In this document: in pieces, positions 1 to 10,367 of the stretch
Position numbering within the stretch: the first letter of the stretch is position 1
Layout of the letters: each line of letters opens with the position of its first letter
From: Argyresthia goedartella
Lineage: Eukaryota > Arthropoda > Insecta > Lepidoptera > Argyresthiidae
Assembly (NCBI GenBank): GCA_949825045.1
Contig: OX463812.1
Coordinates: 3,084,661-3,148,660 of the forward strand
Direction: 5' to 3'
DNA: 64,000 nt
The notes under the pieces: generated by a model
The model's input: the letters and a program-made list of their open reading frames with translations, nothing else
Database searches by the model: none
What the model was told of the DNA's origin: nothing
Program-made: the position numbers and the translations under genes

Positions 1-131
1 TATTTACTTGTTATAATATATGGGCATCCTGACCTCATTTGAGGTAAATTTGGCCAGCACAAGCGTATTTGGAAGCTCACGTGACGGGTTTTTGAACCTA
101 ACCTCAGATGAATGAAACTCTTTGCCTCAAA

Positions 132-479
132 CTATGCCAGCGCCACCAAGCGGGAGAAAACTGCCATTCCCACGCCGCAGCGGCGCCGCACCGCATCGCG
201 TGGCCCTGACACAAGCAGGAGTGTGGAGATAAGCTCGCCTCTTGTATGTACTAAAGTAGGTTGACCTGGACAGCTCTTATGATATTTCACTTTGCACTGG
301 TTCGTAGCTCTCTGGAGTACAAGCATTCTGTTCAAGCATTTGGTCTCCTCATTATCCGAGTGACATAATTGAAACAATTCAAAAGACATATCCTTTCTTT
401 TTGTTTGTTCACCAGAAGAAAGTGTTAACTTTGGCACTATACAAGGACCACTTAAAGTTTTTTTTTCATAGCAGATCAA
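132..479 (-). other. Unrecognised open frame
   Basis: 115 codons on the minus strand, with LFQLCHSDNEETKCLNRMLV and several cysteines, ending Val-Ala-Leu-Ala. GC content is higher at the C-terminal half. No family was recognised, no splice context was confirmed, and there is no TE boundary. It could be a decayed coding fragment. Confidence 0.25.
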
Positions 480-865
480 GTCTTACTGCTATATAAGATT
501 TTAAGAGGTGGTGTAGACGAATTATTAATTATCGCCCATTTTATTTCAACATTTCCAGGACCAATGTTGCGTTTCATAAGCATTGGTAATAGAATTTCCC
601 GATGCCATAATAAGTTATTCTCATCTCACTCTGAAGATGTAGATTGCTCTGAAGATATATTTAATCTTAGCTTAAGTAAATTAAAAAAGAACATAACAGC
701 GGCTTTTGCTGTTTGATATAGCTTTTAATCTTTTATATTTATATAGTTTTGGTATACATTTCAGGAACGATAGATTTAGGTTGGAAGAATTGTTCTGTTA
801 ATTATATGTTGTATTCACATTTGGGTATGCACGAAGCAAAGTGTTATTGTATTTTCAAATTAATA

Positions 866-1112
866 ATAACACCTTGGACACTATTTACACACATTGATCT
901 GCCCCAAACAAGGATTCCCTGTATCTTGGGTACTAGACGACGAAACACATACTTATATCAATAAATATTATAATTAGATAGATAAACAACCATGACTAGG
1001 GTACAAACATCCGTTCTCATCAAACAAATATTTGACCCCACCGGGACTCGAACCCGGGACCCTTGGCTTCGTAGGCAGGGTCACTTCCGAGTCGGCTATT
1101 TGGGTCGTCAGA
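866..1112 (-). mobile_element. tRNA-derived SINE, family 1
   Basis: The minus strand carries a tRNA-like head with a B box (GGTTCGAGTCCCGG) and a body shared with copies at 5504, 33889 and 42005 (TTGTACCCTAGTCATGG; GTCTAGTACCCAAGATACAG). The body is longer than a tRNA gene, so it is not a functional tRNA. Confidence 0.78.
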
Positions 1113-1191
1113 TTGCGTGTAGTGTGGAATACATGTTGGTTAATCATAATAAACAAATAAATATATAAAATAAAAAAACCCATGGACTAGA

Positions 1192-1392
1192 CATGACGAC
1201 TTCTATGGTAATGCGGTTCGAAGCTCTCCCTCCCAATCGAGAGGTGCCAGGTTCGAATGCCGGCTGGGGGGAAAGATTAAAACCCCAGGTCTTGGATGTT
1301 TATCGTAACGTCGCTGTTTCTGATTCCCACAACACAGGGTATCCTAGTATGGGGCCAGAAACAATGTATGTGCCTTTATACATGTCGTAACC
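1192..1392 (+). mobile_element. tRNA-derived SINE, family 2
   Basis: tRNA-like head GACGACTTCTATGG with B box GGTTCGAATGCC, then body CCAGGTCTTGGATGTTTAT, GTCGCTGTTTCTGATTCCCA and GGGTATCCTAGTATGGGG. The body is shared with 4440, 13519, 41038 and 30938. Confidence 0.78.
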
Positions 1393-1569
1393 ATATCGTA
1401 AAATTTACTATATCATGAAATAGCCAACCATGGCTGAATTAGAACTTTCATTGTACAAAGATATATTTTAGGGCAAACCACTGCGGTAGCTTAGGTGAAC
1501 TGAGGCGAATAGTCTTCCTGTTAGTTTGACGTGTATAACACAAAAAACACCGCGTGGTACTGATTACAA

Positions 1570-2072
1570 TAGTAGTTTAAGTGACTGCTGCATAATGGAG
1601 GGCATTAAAACTCGAGAGTGGGTTTATGAAACCAGCCGAAGGCGAGTTTCATAATATGTAATATCACTCGAGAGTTTTAATGCCTAATTATGTACAGTTA
1701 CATACACTAGTTTATCTATACACATATCATAAGCTCTCTTTGATGTGTTCAGGAACCACATGTTTGACCGGCATTGTGGTTCTGCAATTGTTTAGCTTGT
1801 TCTTTAGTACCAACTTCACGCAGCCGGGCGTCGGCGTTCGAAATTTGAATGTCAGTACCAACTTCACAGACAAACTAGGGACGGCACGCGGGTGGGCGTC
1901 GGCGTTCGAAATTTGAATGTCATTATATGTAGAAAAACTACACATAATGACCATAATGTGTAGTTTTCCAGATACGAAACGAGTTTTTACCAAGTAGTTT
2001 AACATAATGCTAATCGTAACGTGCGGTTTTTGAACGCAGTAAAGAGGGTTTATGATACGTGTGTAGATAAAT
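1570..2072 (+). mobile_element. Composite MITE, copy 1 (with palindromic module)
   Basis: Module order: lead GTAGTTTAAGTGACTGCTGC; near-palindrome 1601-1683 (GGCATTAAAACTCGAGAGTG ... ACTCGAGAGTTTTAATGCC) enclosing an inner hairpin GCCGAAGGCG; then a 360-bp body with about 65-bp inverted ends starting TTTATCTACACAC (inner left near 1712, right ending 2072). The body has two copies of CGTTCGAAATTTGAATGTCA and a small hairpin around GTAGAAAAACTACAC. No coding potential. Confidence 0.8.
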
Positions 2073-2700
2073 GCTTTTAAAATACACGCTTTCGTGAAAT
2101 TCACCCCTTCTGATCATTTCATGAAATAATTGACTATATCATGAAAGGGTTGGCTATTTCATGGCATGATCAATCCATGGTTGCCTATTTCATGAAACGA
2201 TCAACAATAAAAAATTTGTTGTTGTTTGTTATCACGTATTTGTGTGTCGGATCTGGCAACTACGGGCGGGACTAATAAGACAAAAGCAGCCTTTTGTAAA
2301 TCTCACGTTACGCAAAGGAATGAGTAAGTATTCATTAATATTGTTGATTTTACTCATTTGTTATAGAAGAGTGTCAGCGTGTATTCACAAGAGTTTAAAC
2401 GTAGTTTGATTATATTTGCTCAATATAAAAGTCTCCTGACATTATCACAATGAAAAAAAAACAATTTCGCACCGCATTTGAAGAATTTATGTTCTTGTCA
2501 TTTTTTTTATCATTATAAAAATATAAGGTTATGGTGCTCTGTTAGTCCTCTATATGTCGACTATCAGCCTTTTTATAGGGTTCCGTAACCGTAGGGTGCC
2601 AAACGGGTCCTTATTACTAACGTCCGTTCGTCCATCCGTCCGTCCATCAGCTGGGTCTATCTGGTAACACCTTAAAAGGTTTGTTGTCTTTTGTTCCATT

Positions 2701-3170
2701 GGCCGTCGAGACCACGGGGGTGTGTGTGGAGATCGCAGGGTAGGGCCTTCATCAAGGACATTGGGTGTCGAGACCACGGGGGTGTGGAGATCGCAGGGTA
2801 GAGCCTTCATCAAGGACATTGGGTGTCGAGACCACGGGGGTGTGGAGATCGCAGGGTAGGGCCTTCATCAAGGATATTGGGTGTCGAGACCACGGGGGTG
2901 TGGAGATCGCAGGGTAGGGCCTTCATCAAGGACATTGGGTGTCGAGACCACGGGGGTGTGGAGATCGCAGGGTAGGGCCTTCATCAAGGACATTGGGTGT
3001 CGAGACCACGGGGGTGTGGAGATCGCAGGGTAGGGCCTTCATCAAGGACATTGGGTGTCGAGACCACGGGGGTGTGGAGATCGCAGGGTAGGGCCTTCAT
3101 CAAGGACATTGGGTGTCGAGACCACGGGGGTGTGGAGATCGCAGGGTAGGGCCTTCATCAGGGACATTGG
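2701..3170 (+). repeat. 58-bp minisatellite, about 8 copies
   Basis: Unit with CCACGGGGGTGTGGAGATCG and GGGCCTTCATCAAGGACATT. Spacing between copies is 58 bp, with one early spacing of 62 bp caused by an extra TGTG. Copies are nearly identical. The unit grew from LINE coding sequence (RAFIRDIG). Because 58 is not a multiple of 3, successive copies are read in different frames. Confidence 0.93.
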
Positions 3171-3425
3171 GTGGCGTTTGAGGGAGCAGGGATTTGACTT
3201 CCGCTCTGGAGCATTCCTAGCCGAGGATCAGATTCAGAGGATCTCGCTCAGCGTGCAGCGAGGAAATGCAGCCAGCATAATGGGCACCTTTGGGCCGGGC
3301 ATCTCTCGGGACGGTTTATTTTCTTGATGGTTTTAATTTGTTTTGTGTTTTATCTATTTTCTTATTATTTGTTATTTAATATTGTATTACTGATCGAAAT
3401 TATGTATTTTAGGATCTAAATTAAT
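3140..3425 (+). pseudogene. LINE 3' end (RT C-terminus) after the minisatellite
   Basis: The frame runs RAFIRDIGWRLREQGFDFRS, then ISLSVQRGNAASIMGTFGPG, stop at 3325-3327, then an AT-rich 3' UTR. The same protein end occurs on the minus strand at 6800-6617. There AFVRDIGRRLRDRGFD and VSLAVQRGNSASVMGTFGPG confirm that it is a repeated LINE C-terminus. This copy has a few extra residues (AEDQIQ). The clade was not assigned. Confidence 0.7.
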
Positions 3426-3740
3426 AGGTAGCGTTGAAATTTTCACGGAATGTGAAATTGCCTACAGCAACAAATAATGAACTATACGAGATTTTATAAA
3501 TCAAAGAATTTCCCCCTACAAGTCGTGTTTTAACACCCCCTGCGATATAACAAATCGTATCATCATTCAATTATGATCTTAGATTTCGCGGCTTATCACA
3601 CACAACTTTGATATCGGTCGCGCAATCATTATATTCTGGGTATGCATCATTATTGTATTATTTTTAGTGCTTAAGTTTTCCTGTACGATGCTGCGGAACC
3701 CTTCGTGTGTGAGTCCCACCGGCACTTGGCCGATTTTTAA

Positions 3741-5350
3741 CATTTGCATTCCTATTCCTGTAACAGTAAACTGAGTTCTAAGTTCCATTCTCAAGCCGCC
3801 TAGCCTTAAGGCTGATACTTCAATGTTTCACGCTGTAAGATTAGTACCTTATTTAGTTTGTTTTAACGTCTTTAAAATTTCACTACTTCATACATCAATA
3901 CTCTACTTGGTGGGTGGACCGCTCGACCCAAACGATGGACATGTCAAAATCTATCGCATTATCATTGTCAAAATCAAGGTGCGCAAATAGTGGTGGCAAG
4001 GAAAGAATTTTGGAATCCGTTCATATCTACATCAATATAGCTAAAGCCCAAATACCCAAAACATCCGCCCTACATATGAAGATCGAATGTCTAGTCTATT
4101 GAAGAAATGACGAAAAAAGTGTTTCTGCCATCAAGTTAATTAAAATCCTCAGCACAATAATATCAGTAGTTTTGTCGAGGGATGCCAACAACTGTGGTCC
4201 CAACCATTGTAGAATATAGTTCAGTGTAGAAACTAAGGTCAACGGAGCAGTCCTTCGAGCCGGATACTACTTCATTACATCAAAGCAGCACTATGACATT
4301 ATCGCTGAACGTGGAAGCCGCGACTGGATTCATGACTCTGTCGTAATGATGACAGTTCACTATTGGATAACATCATAACGGAAGTACAAATGAGTCTTTT
4401 TCACCCTTATTTTTACTTAACTGCACAAGTTTTTTTTTAGCGTATGTATAAACATACACATTTACATAAAAGTCGTGGGAGCCAGAAGCAGCAACGTCAC
4501 GCACATATTAACATCCAAGACCTAGGGTTTTTACTCTATCCCCAGCCGGGGATCGAACCCGAGACCTCTCGTTTGGTAGGCAGAGCGGCATCCGCTGCGC
4601 CACAGAGGTCGTTATATGTATGTATGATTATATTGATTTTCAAAGAGCGTGACGGATTTTAACAAACAAAATTTTAGGTTGCAAAAAGTACGTCTACTTT
4701 CTTAATCCACGTACGTAATAAAGTCTAGGTGCATTCATACGTTTGTGTGTGATATTGAAGAAATTGCAGACCAGTTATTTGTTTTCATAATGTTTTCGGA
4801 AAAAAATACAATCTATGGCCATTTACAAGTTATCGCCTCTGGTCTTCAAAGTTGCCTCTCTTCATCCATTAGTTTTGTAATCCTTTAGTTGAATAGCTTA
4901 CGTAATTCATTATCAATTATAGTAATTTCCTCCATTAATTGCCTTAGGTACGATCCCCAAAAGCCAAACATTTTTAATGTATAGGGGACAGTCGTCGTAG
5001 TAATGTCATTGTCATTAAGACGCCATTATGTAAGCGGAACCGGGGTGCTGGTCAGAATTCAGTGCACCCGTTGTTTATCCAAGGCTGGCAGTTTGCAAGT
5101 TTATTGTAGCTGAACAGCTGTTTAGTCGCAAATTTCAGTTCACTGATGGCAATGTGCTTTAATAAAAGATACCAATGGTTTCTAAATTGCGCCATTTCGT
5201 AGAGAAATGGCATCGTAAACTTTCCCAGTTTTCCTTAAGTTAGGAATCCTGAAATAAATGCTTTACAATTGTTTTTGCAACAAAACTGACTACCAACGGG
5301 GTACCAAATATAATTAATGATTTCTTCAACAATTTATTAAAACGCAGACG
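3741..5350. other. Gene-free stretch apart from a SINE
   Basis: AT-rich intergenic DNA. The only feature seen is the family 2 SINE at 4440-4612. Confidence 0.6.
4440..4612 (-). mobile_element. tRNA-derived SINE, family 2
   Basis: Minus-strand copy: head ACGACCTCTGTGGCGCAGCG with B box GGTTCGATCCCCGG, body CCTAGGTCTTGGATG (complement). The short open frame across it is not a gene. Confidence 0.8.
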
Positions 5351-5503
5351 GGCCCAATCCATTCGGACTGAGTCTATTGAGCTTAAAATCCCAGCTCCAC
5401 ACTTCACAGCATATTTCCACGGATTTATCTAGAAACGATCCATTCTTGAAAAATACTTTAAGATTTTTCATGGTAACGACCTTTGTTAAACGACGACGTC
5501 TGT

Positions 5504-5750
5504 TTGACGACCCGAATGGTGACCCTGCCTACGAAGCCAAAGGTCCCGGGTTCGAGTCCCGGTGGGGGCAAATATTTGTTTGACGAGAACTAATGTTTGT
5601 ACCCTAGTCATGGTTGTTTATCTATCTAAGTATGATATTTATCTATATAAGTATGTGTATCGTTGTCTAGAACCCAAGATACGGGGAATCCTAGTTTGGG
5701 GCTAGATCAATGTGTCAATAGTGTCCAAGGTGTCCAAGGTGTCCAAGTTA
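5504..5750 (+). mobile_element. tRNA-derived SINE, family 1
   Basis: Head GACGACCCGAATGG with B box GGGTTCGAGTCCCGG, then the shared family body. The 3' end carries three GTGTCCAAG units, a short tail repeat. Confidence 0.8.
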
Positions 5751-5949
5751 TTTTCACTGGAATCCCGTTTCCATACCGATGAAAGGCATTGCATTGCCGC
5801 TCGTAATAGGTCGTAAAACTGAAATGGCGTCGGAGATAGCAAACTAATGTAGAATATTGTCGCCTATTGAGCTGGCGCAAACGAGAGCTTGCATAATATT
5901 TGTGATCGTCTTCGCCGTCCCCGCATTTAAGCAATCAGGTTATATGGGA

Positions 5950-6545
5950 GTCACCAAAGCGGTTTGAACCTAACGATATTCGAGAATAATGGATACATAA
6001 CTCCAATTCTATCGCTAACGTGATGCTTTATATGATCCATAATGATGGAATTTCCATATTCCATTTATTATCTCTGCAAGTGCATGCAACATTGCAACCT
6101 ATCCCACACGAACTGGTCTACCCCGCTGACCCATCCACTGGGGTCAGTGCATTCTCTACTACAATAAGATACCCCCTGGAGATTTTGAAATTGCCTTTTG
6201 AGCAATTTAAAAAGCATTTTAAAGAGACTTTGTCAAAAATGTGATATTACAATGTTCAAGACTACTTAAATGATGGGACTATATGGGGTTTATCTAGCTC
6301 AACACAGTCCTTGGGGTTAATAATTTTGTAATTATTCCTGCTTATTAATTTCAGTAATTAATATTGTAATATTTGTATTAGTTGTGCTTAACAAGCAATT
6401 TTTAAAAGAGATCTAAAAATCATTCTGTGGGAGTTGCTACGCCCTGCTTCTCCCACAGTGGTCTAATGTCGAGAAGAGGCAAAAAAGCTTTGCTAAGTAT
6501 ATGTATCTAGATATATAAAAATATATCTAGATACATATACTATAC
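5950..6545 (+). pseudogene. LINE-C 3' end, copy 1
   Basis: 5'-truncated LINE. The frame ILKLPFEQFKKHFKETLSK near 6179-6238 continues after a stop as YYNVQDYLNDGTIWG. The 3' UTR carries a stem-loop CTGTGGGAG (6425-6433) / CTCCCACAG (6450-6458), also seen in copies at 34.9 kb and 60.0 kb, then GCTAAGTATATGTA and a TATATCTAG-rich tail with a 21-bp inverted repeat. The C-terminal residue pattern fits a CR1/jockey-group reverse transcriptase. The 5' break is uncertain. Confidence 0.65.
6496..6541. repeat. Inverted repeat, 21-bp perfect arms
   Basis: AGTATATGTATCTAGATATA(T) is mirrored after a 4-base A loop. It forms the tail of LINE-C copy 1. Confidence 0.9.
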
Positions 6546-6616
6546 TATACATATACTATACGTACTCTAGATACGTATAAAAATAAAACGCGTGGAAAAA
6601 CAACTGACATAAACAA

Positions 6617-6800
6617 TTACACAAACAAACCGCCCCAAGAATCTCCCGGCCCAAAGGTGCCCATTACACTGGCAGAGTTCCCGCGCTGCACAGCGAGTGA
6701 AACTCTCTGGACCAGGAAAGCCTCCGAGCGGTTGTCAAACCCTCGGTCCCTCAAGCGGCGCCCAATGTCCCTGACAAAGGCCCTAAATATCTAGAGTGTA
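6617..6800 (-). pseudogene. LINE 3' end, second copy of the 3140-3327 family
   Basis: The minus-strand frame FRAFVRDIGRRLRDRGFDNR ... LAVQRGNSASVMGTFGPG stops at 6617-6619. It has no minisatellite. It is 5'-truncated, with a stop just upstream, and lies next to the LINE-C tail that ends near 6545. Confidence 0.7.
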
Positions 6801-7563
6801 TTTAGAGTAATAAAGACATTTGGGTATTTGGCAGTTACTCTGTGCCATCCTTCCCAGCGGACGCTACACCAGCGTTCCAACTAACTAAAAAACTACTGGC
6901 CCGATTTCGGTCGGGTTTTTTGCATTAAACGGCTATAATTCAGAGATATATAAGGCAGAGCAGGTTCTTAGATATGTTTTAAGTTTGGTGACCACCAGGG
7001 GCCGTTACAGCAGCCAGGATAAATTAACACTTGAGGGCTTCTCAGAATCTGTTTAGCCATTTTCGACGCAGTTTTTTGCATGATTTTAGCCGTAAGGTTT
7101 AATTTATGGGTCGCGGGCGATTTAAATCTTTAATTTACAGTTATCTCTGTTAAACAATCGCACTGGTAAATGCAATGAAAAAATATTGGTGCCACACAAA
7201 TTTTTGTTGACACGTTGCTGGAAATATATTATAACAAAAATAAATCCTCGCACTAGTGATGAAAACGATAGTATTGCACTCGGGTGTAAGTGATCAATAA
7301 AACCCTCGAAGCATAAGCACTCTCGCTCGTGCGCTTTAATATCTCGGATGTAATTGATGACTTAACTCCCTTCTATATCAATCTACTATATTGTCCTCTT
7401 TGTAACGCAATGGTTTGTCTGTAAAGTTGCAATTGCAAAACGCAAAATTGAAATCGAACCTTCGAACCTGAACTGAAAATTTCGGTACCGCGAATGAGCC
7501 ACTGGTGAGAATAGGAGTAATAAATTAATATAAACGTTTGTAGAATATTTAGGCAGTACTTAC
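6801..7563. other. No gene seen; old repeat fragments
   Basis: 6880-7130 (AAACTACTGGCCCGATTTCG and following) resembles diverged dispersed repeat DNA, with similar wording near 10600-10920 and 29160-29310. On the minus strand this is intron of the receptor gene if its later exons lie outside the window. Confidence 0.45.
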
Positions 7564-7738
7564 CTTATAGCATAAGCGAAGGTCATGACAGCATCAGAAA
7601 CGAACTGCAGCTGTCCTTCGAACTCCGTGTTCTCAGCAGCCAGTTTCTCCAGTCCAGAGCAGCTTCGCTTGTAGTGGCCATTGTAAGGGGTCCATGGACT
7701 GCCTGGGTAGCTGCACTGGAAGTGGTCTTCCCAGAATT
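7564..7738 (-). CDS. Metabotropic glutamate receptor, next exon
   Basis: This exon continues the ligand-binding domain begun at 10367-10116. Joining across the 2.4-kb intron gives NPWFV-E-FWEDHFQCSY with the split glutamate codon intact, matching the EFWE(D/E)xF(x)C signature after NPWF in mGluRs. Later residues GQLQFVSDAVMTFAYA match the conserved stretch before the next cysteine-containing segment of the family. The acceptor is TTTCTCCGCAG before 7738, and the donor GTAAGT starts at 7563. The exon is 175 nt: 2 bases, 57 codons, 2 bases, ending in AG of a probable arginine codon. No stop or frameshift is seen, so the gene appears functional here. Following exons (cysteine-rich region, seven membrane helices) were not recognised at 1-7560, so the next intron may be long. 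Confidence 0.9.
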
Positions 7739-10115
7739 CTGCGGAGAAATTGTTTGGGTGAAAAATGGGAATTAGGAGCCAATAAATCGGAGGGTAATAC
7801 AGATAACTATAATGGTTCGCGGTTACATGTCATGAATCGGGCTTCTGCGTTTTGTGGTAGTTTCCGGTTCCAGGCTACTAGTGCTGGAACGACGTCCCTC
7901 CGCCACTTAGACATCTTGATAGTAAAGTAACCTTCAAGAATGCATAAAAAAAATACTTTTAGGCTCGCAAAAGATGCTCCCCTAGCCCTGCCTCTACTAT
8001 AAATCCATAATAATAAATATTTATATATAAATATAAATAATTATAAATTCAACTATGATCTATTATTATTCTTTTCTTTATTATCAACATAACATTAATC
8101 TATTTCGTCCCAATCAATAAAAACTAACTTATTCTACTAATATTAACTATTTGTATAGTATAAACTTATACCTTTTAAACTAAGAGTATTCACTAACAAA
8201 TTAGTTTGGTACCTTCTGTTAATGCTTTCAGTTGAGCACGCCGTCTCCCTTGTCCCGGTATTGACGGAAGATCAGCGCCTGAGGAGTCTATTTCTCAGGC
8301 AGATGCTAAGTCAGAACCACAGAACCATTTTGCAGATGCCACACCACCTTCAGTTCTAGTGCGATATTGGTGATTTAGTGCCTATGTCCTTCCCATCTTA
8401 GTGCGAATTAAATTTAACTGTATTTTCTATTTGAGCCTGAATGTTTATTTGTTATTTTTGTTTAGTGCTAAGTATCTTCAATGTTTTGTATAAATAAATA
8501 ATTCATGAAATATTTCCGATTTGAATATAAATACAAAATCGTTGACTTAGCAATCCCTAATGAATCATCAAACAACTCTGGTACATTGTGTTAGGTTCTA
8601 GAAACCAGCGAGGTAACGAACGTATTAGCTTTCATGTTTATATGCTTGTGATGTCTAAACAGGATTCTATAAAAATATAGTCGTTAAGATATTAACGAGT
8701 CCTGATTAAACAACTGATAAAACACTTCAATTGTACTTCAGTAGACCATGTTAGCCGTTTAACGACAAAATAGTATGAACTCGCATATGATGGTGGAATT
8801 CCATTATTCCATTTATATAAGTAGACTAAAGGCGTAAAAGAAAGCTATACTATTTAAAATCCAGGCCAATGAATATTTAACATTACCAGTTTGGCTTGGT
8901 TGCAGATTGGAGCGAACTAAAACCAATGTTAACATTGAAAATGATGCATATTATTGTTTAAACAAATGCAACTGTATCTAACGAACTCGGCGAATTGAGA
9001 TATTGCAGAAAAAAAACGATGGAGGTTAAACCAACATCACGGAAGTCTGGATTTCGCACAATATTTCTCTATATATTTAATATATGCATAATAATATTTA
9101 TTTATTTACAATATTTCTCATTCTGAAATACCGTTTTTAAATTGTGTTCAGATTTTGTGGTAATGAAATATTGCTTACGATTTATTAGGGAATAGCTATT
9201 TTCGAATTTGTATTCATATTTTGTTAATAGCCTTATGAAAACTATCATTTGTCACGCAACGCAAAACGTTTAGCATAATATAAAATTGTAATTGTTGATT
9301 TTTTACCCATTTTTCGGGTCAGGGACAACTCGTACCGAGTCAACTCGACCCGAATGATAATACCTGATAAAGGTAAAAAACCGATAAATTGAAATAAATA
9401 CCAAAGTGTTTTTAAATTTTATTTCCTTAAAAATCAGGAACACATAATGATCTACAATGCTTATTTCAAAATGTGAAGTCTTCATAAAAAGTGTATGAGG
9501 ACACAAAAATATTTTTTTAGAAAAAACAATTTTAACTTTGGTCCTCCCCACTTATCGAATCTCTTGTATAAATTTGGTTCTATGAATTAAAGTCACGTTA
9601 TATAATTGATTCTATGTATACCTTATTGATTGATTCTATTTTCAATATCATAAATGTTTGCCAATTTTGTAAGACTGCGATTGTTGCAATATTATAACAA
9701 ATAACGAACTTTTTATAATATTTAATACAAATTATCTATTTTATGCACGACACTAAAATATTTGTTTATTTTGAGAGCCCAAATACATAAATCAGTCTCT
9801 GTTGCAGAACAAGTTCATAGCATTCAATTTTATTTAAAATAATTAATTTCTATTTTACGCCATAACAGCGTTTTAATGTTACTTAGGTATCTGGTAAAGT
9901 GAATAACGTTTCCTAACGATATTTCCTTTATCTTTGGAAGTACCACCTTCTTTCTCCTTCTACTCCTTCTTTATATCATCTACTTCCTTCTAACTTCTAA
10001 GTCCTTCCACCTTAAAACTTCATCCTCCTTCTTCCACCTATTACCTGCTTCCTCCTACTCCCTTCTTCCTACACTCCTCCACTGTTAGAAAAGAAAATCT
10101 TTGAAATTAACTCAC
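7739..10115 (-). other. Intron between the two receptor exons
   Basis: AT-rich sequence bounded by a GTGAGT donor and a CGCAG acceptor on the minus strand. About 25 nt inside the donor end lies a pyrimidine-rich tract on the plus strand (about 9944-10080, CTTC/TCCT repeats), so the pre-mRNA is purine-rich there. A small inverted repeat (TTCGGGTC/GACCCGAA) sits at about 9313-9354. No coding or clear TE structure was seen. Confidence 0.7.
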
Positions 10116-10367
10116 CCACAAACCACGGGTTCCGCTTATTATTCTTCACGTCCAGGGCCAGGAAGTACTCCTTGAACCCCCTCACATTGTTCGCCTGCGG
10201 CTGCACACTGATCGTCCCCTCCACCGCCCGCTCGTTCCCCTCGGAGACCAGGGCGCGGGCGCTCCAGCCGTCGGAGCCCACCCAACTGAAGGAGTTGGTG
10301 GCGTTCCCTCGTTCCACTGCTCTCATGACGCCAGCGACCTCTTGGTCGGACCCGAAGATGATAGCGC
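10116..10367 (-). CDS. Metabotropic glutamate receptor, internal exon (ligand-binding domain)
   Basis: This exon encodes part of the extracellular Venus-flytrap domain of a class C G-protein-coupled receptor of the metabotropic glutamate receptor family, a plasma-membrane receptor for glutamate or a related amino acid. The translation runs GAIIFGSDQEVAGVMRAV, then WVGSDGWSARALVSEGNERA, then FKEYFLALDVKNNKRNPWFV. SDGW is the mGluR motif whose aspartate contacts the ligand in vertebrate receptors, and the NPWF end is family-typical. A CAG acceptor precedes 10367 and a GTGAGT donor follows 10116. The exon is 252 nt and starts two bases into the frame so that it ends with one base of a glutamate codon, which exon 7738-7564 completes. 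It is GC-richer than its surroundings. Upstream exons lie beyond 10.4 kb and were not found here. The insect subtype (mGluR or the mangetout-like branch) cannot be settled. Confidence 0.88.

Larger units (their letters stand above)
2571..3740 (+). mobile_element. Repeat G copy split by a LINE insertion
   Basis: The left part (2571-2670) starts GGGTTCCGTAACC with a CCGTCCGTCC run. The right part resumes near 3430 (GTTGAAATTTTCAC, as in the copy at 20060) and ends at 3683-3740 with GGAACCCTTCGTG and CACTTGGCCGATTTTT. The intervening DNA is a LINE 3' end with a minisatellite. Repeat G is a common, unclassified lepidopteran-type dispersed repeat with no ORF. Confidence 0.65.

Noticed and set aside
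9944..10080. Regulatory polypyrimidine tract for the receptor gene
   Set aside because: The tract is on the plus strand, so the transcript is purine-rich there, and it is near the donor rather than an acceptor. It is treated as simple-sequence DNA.
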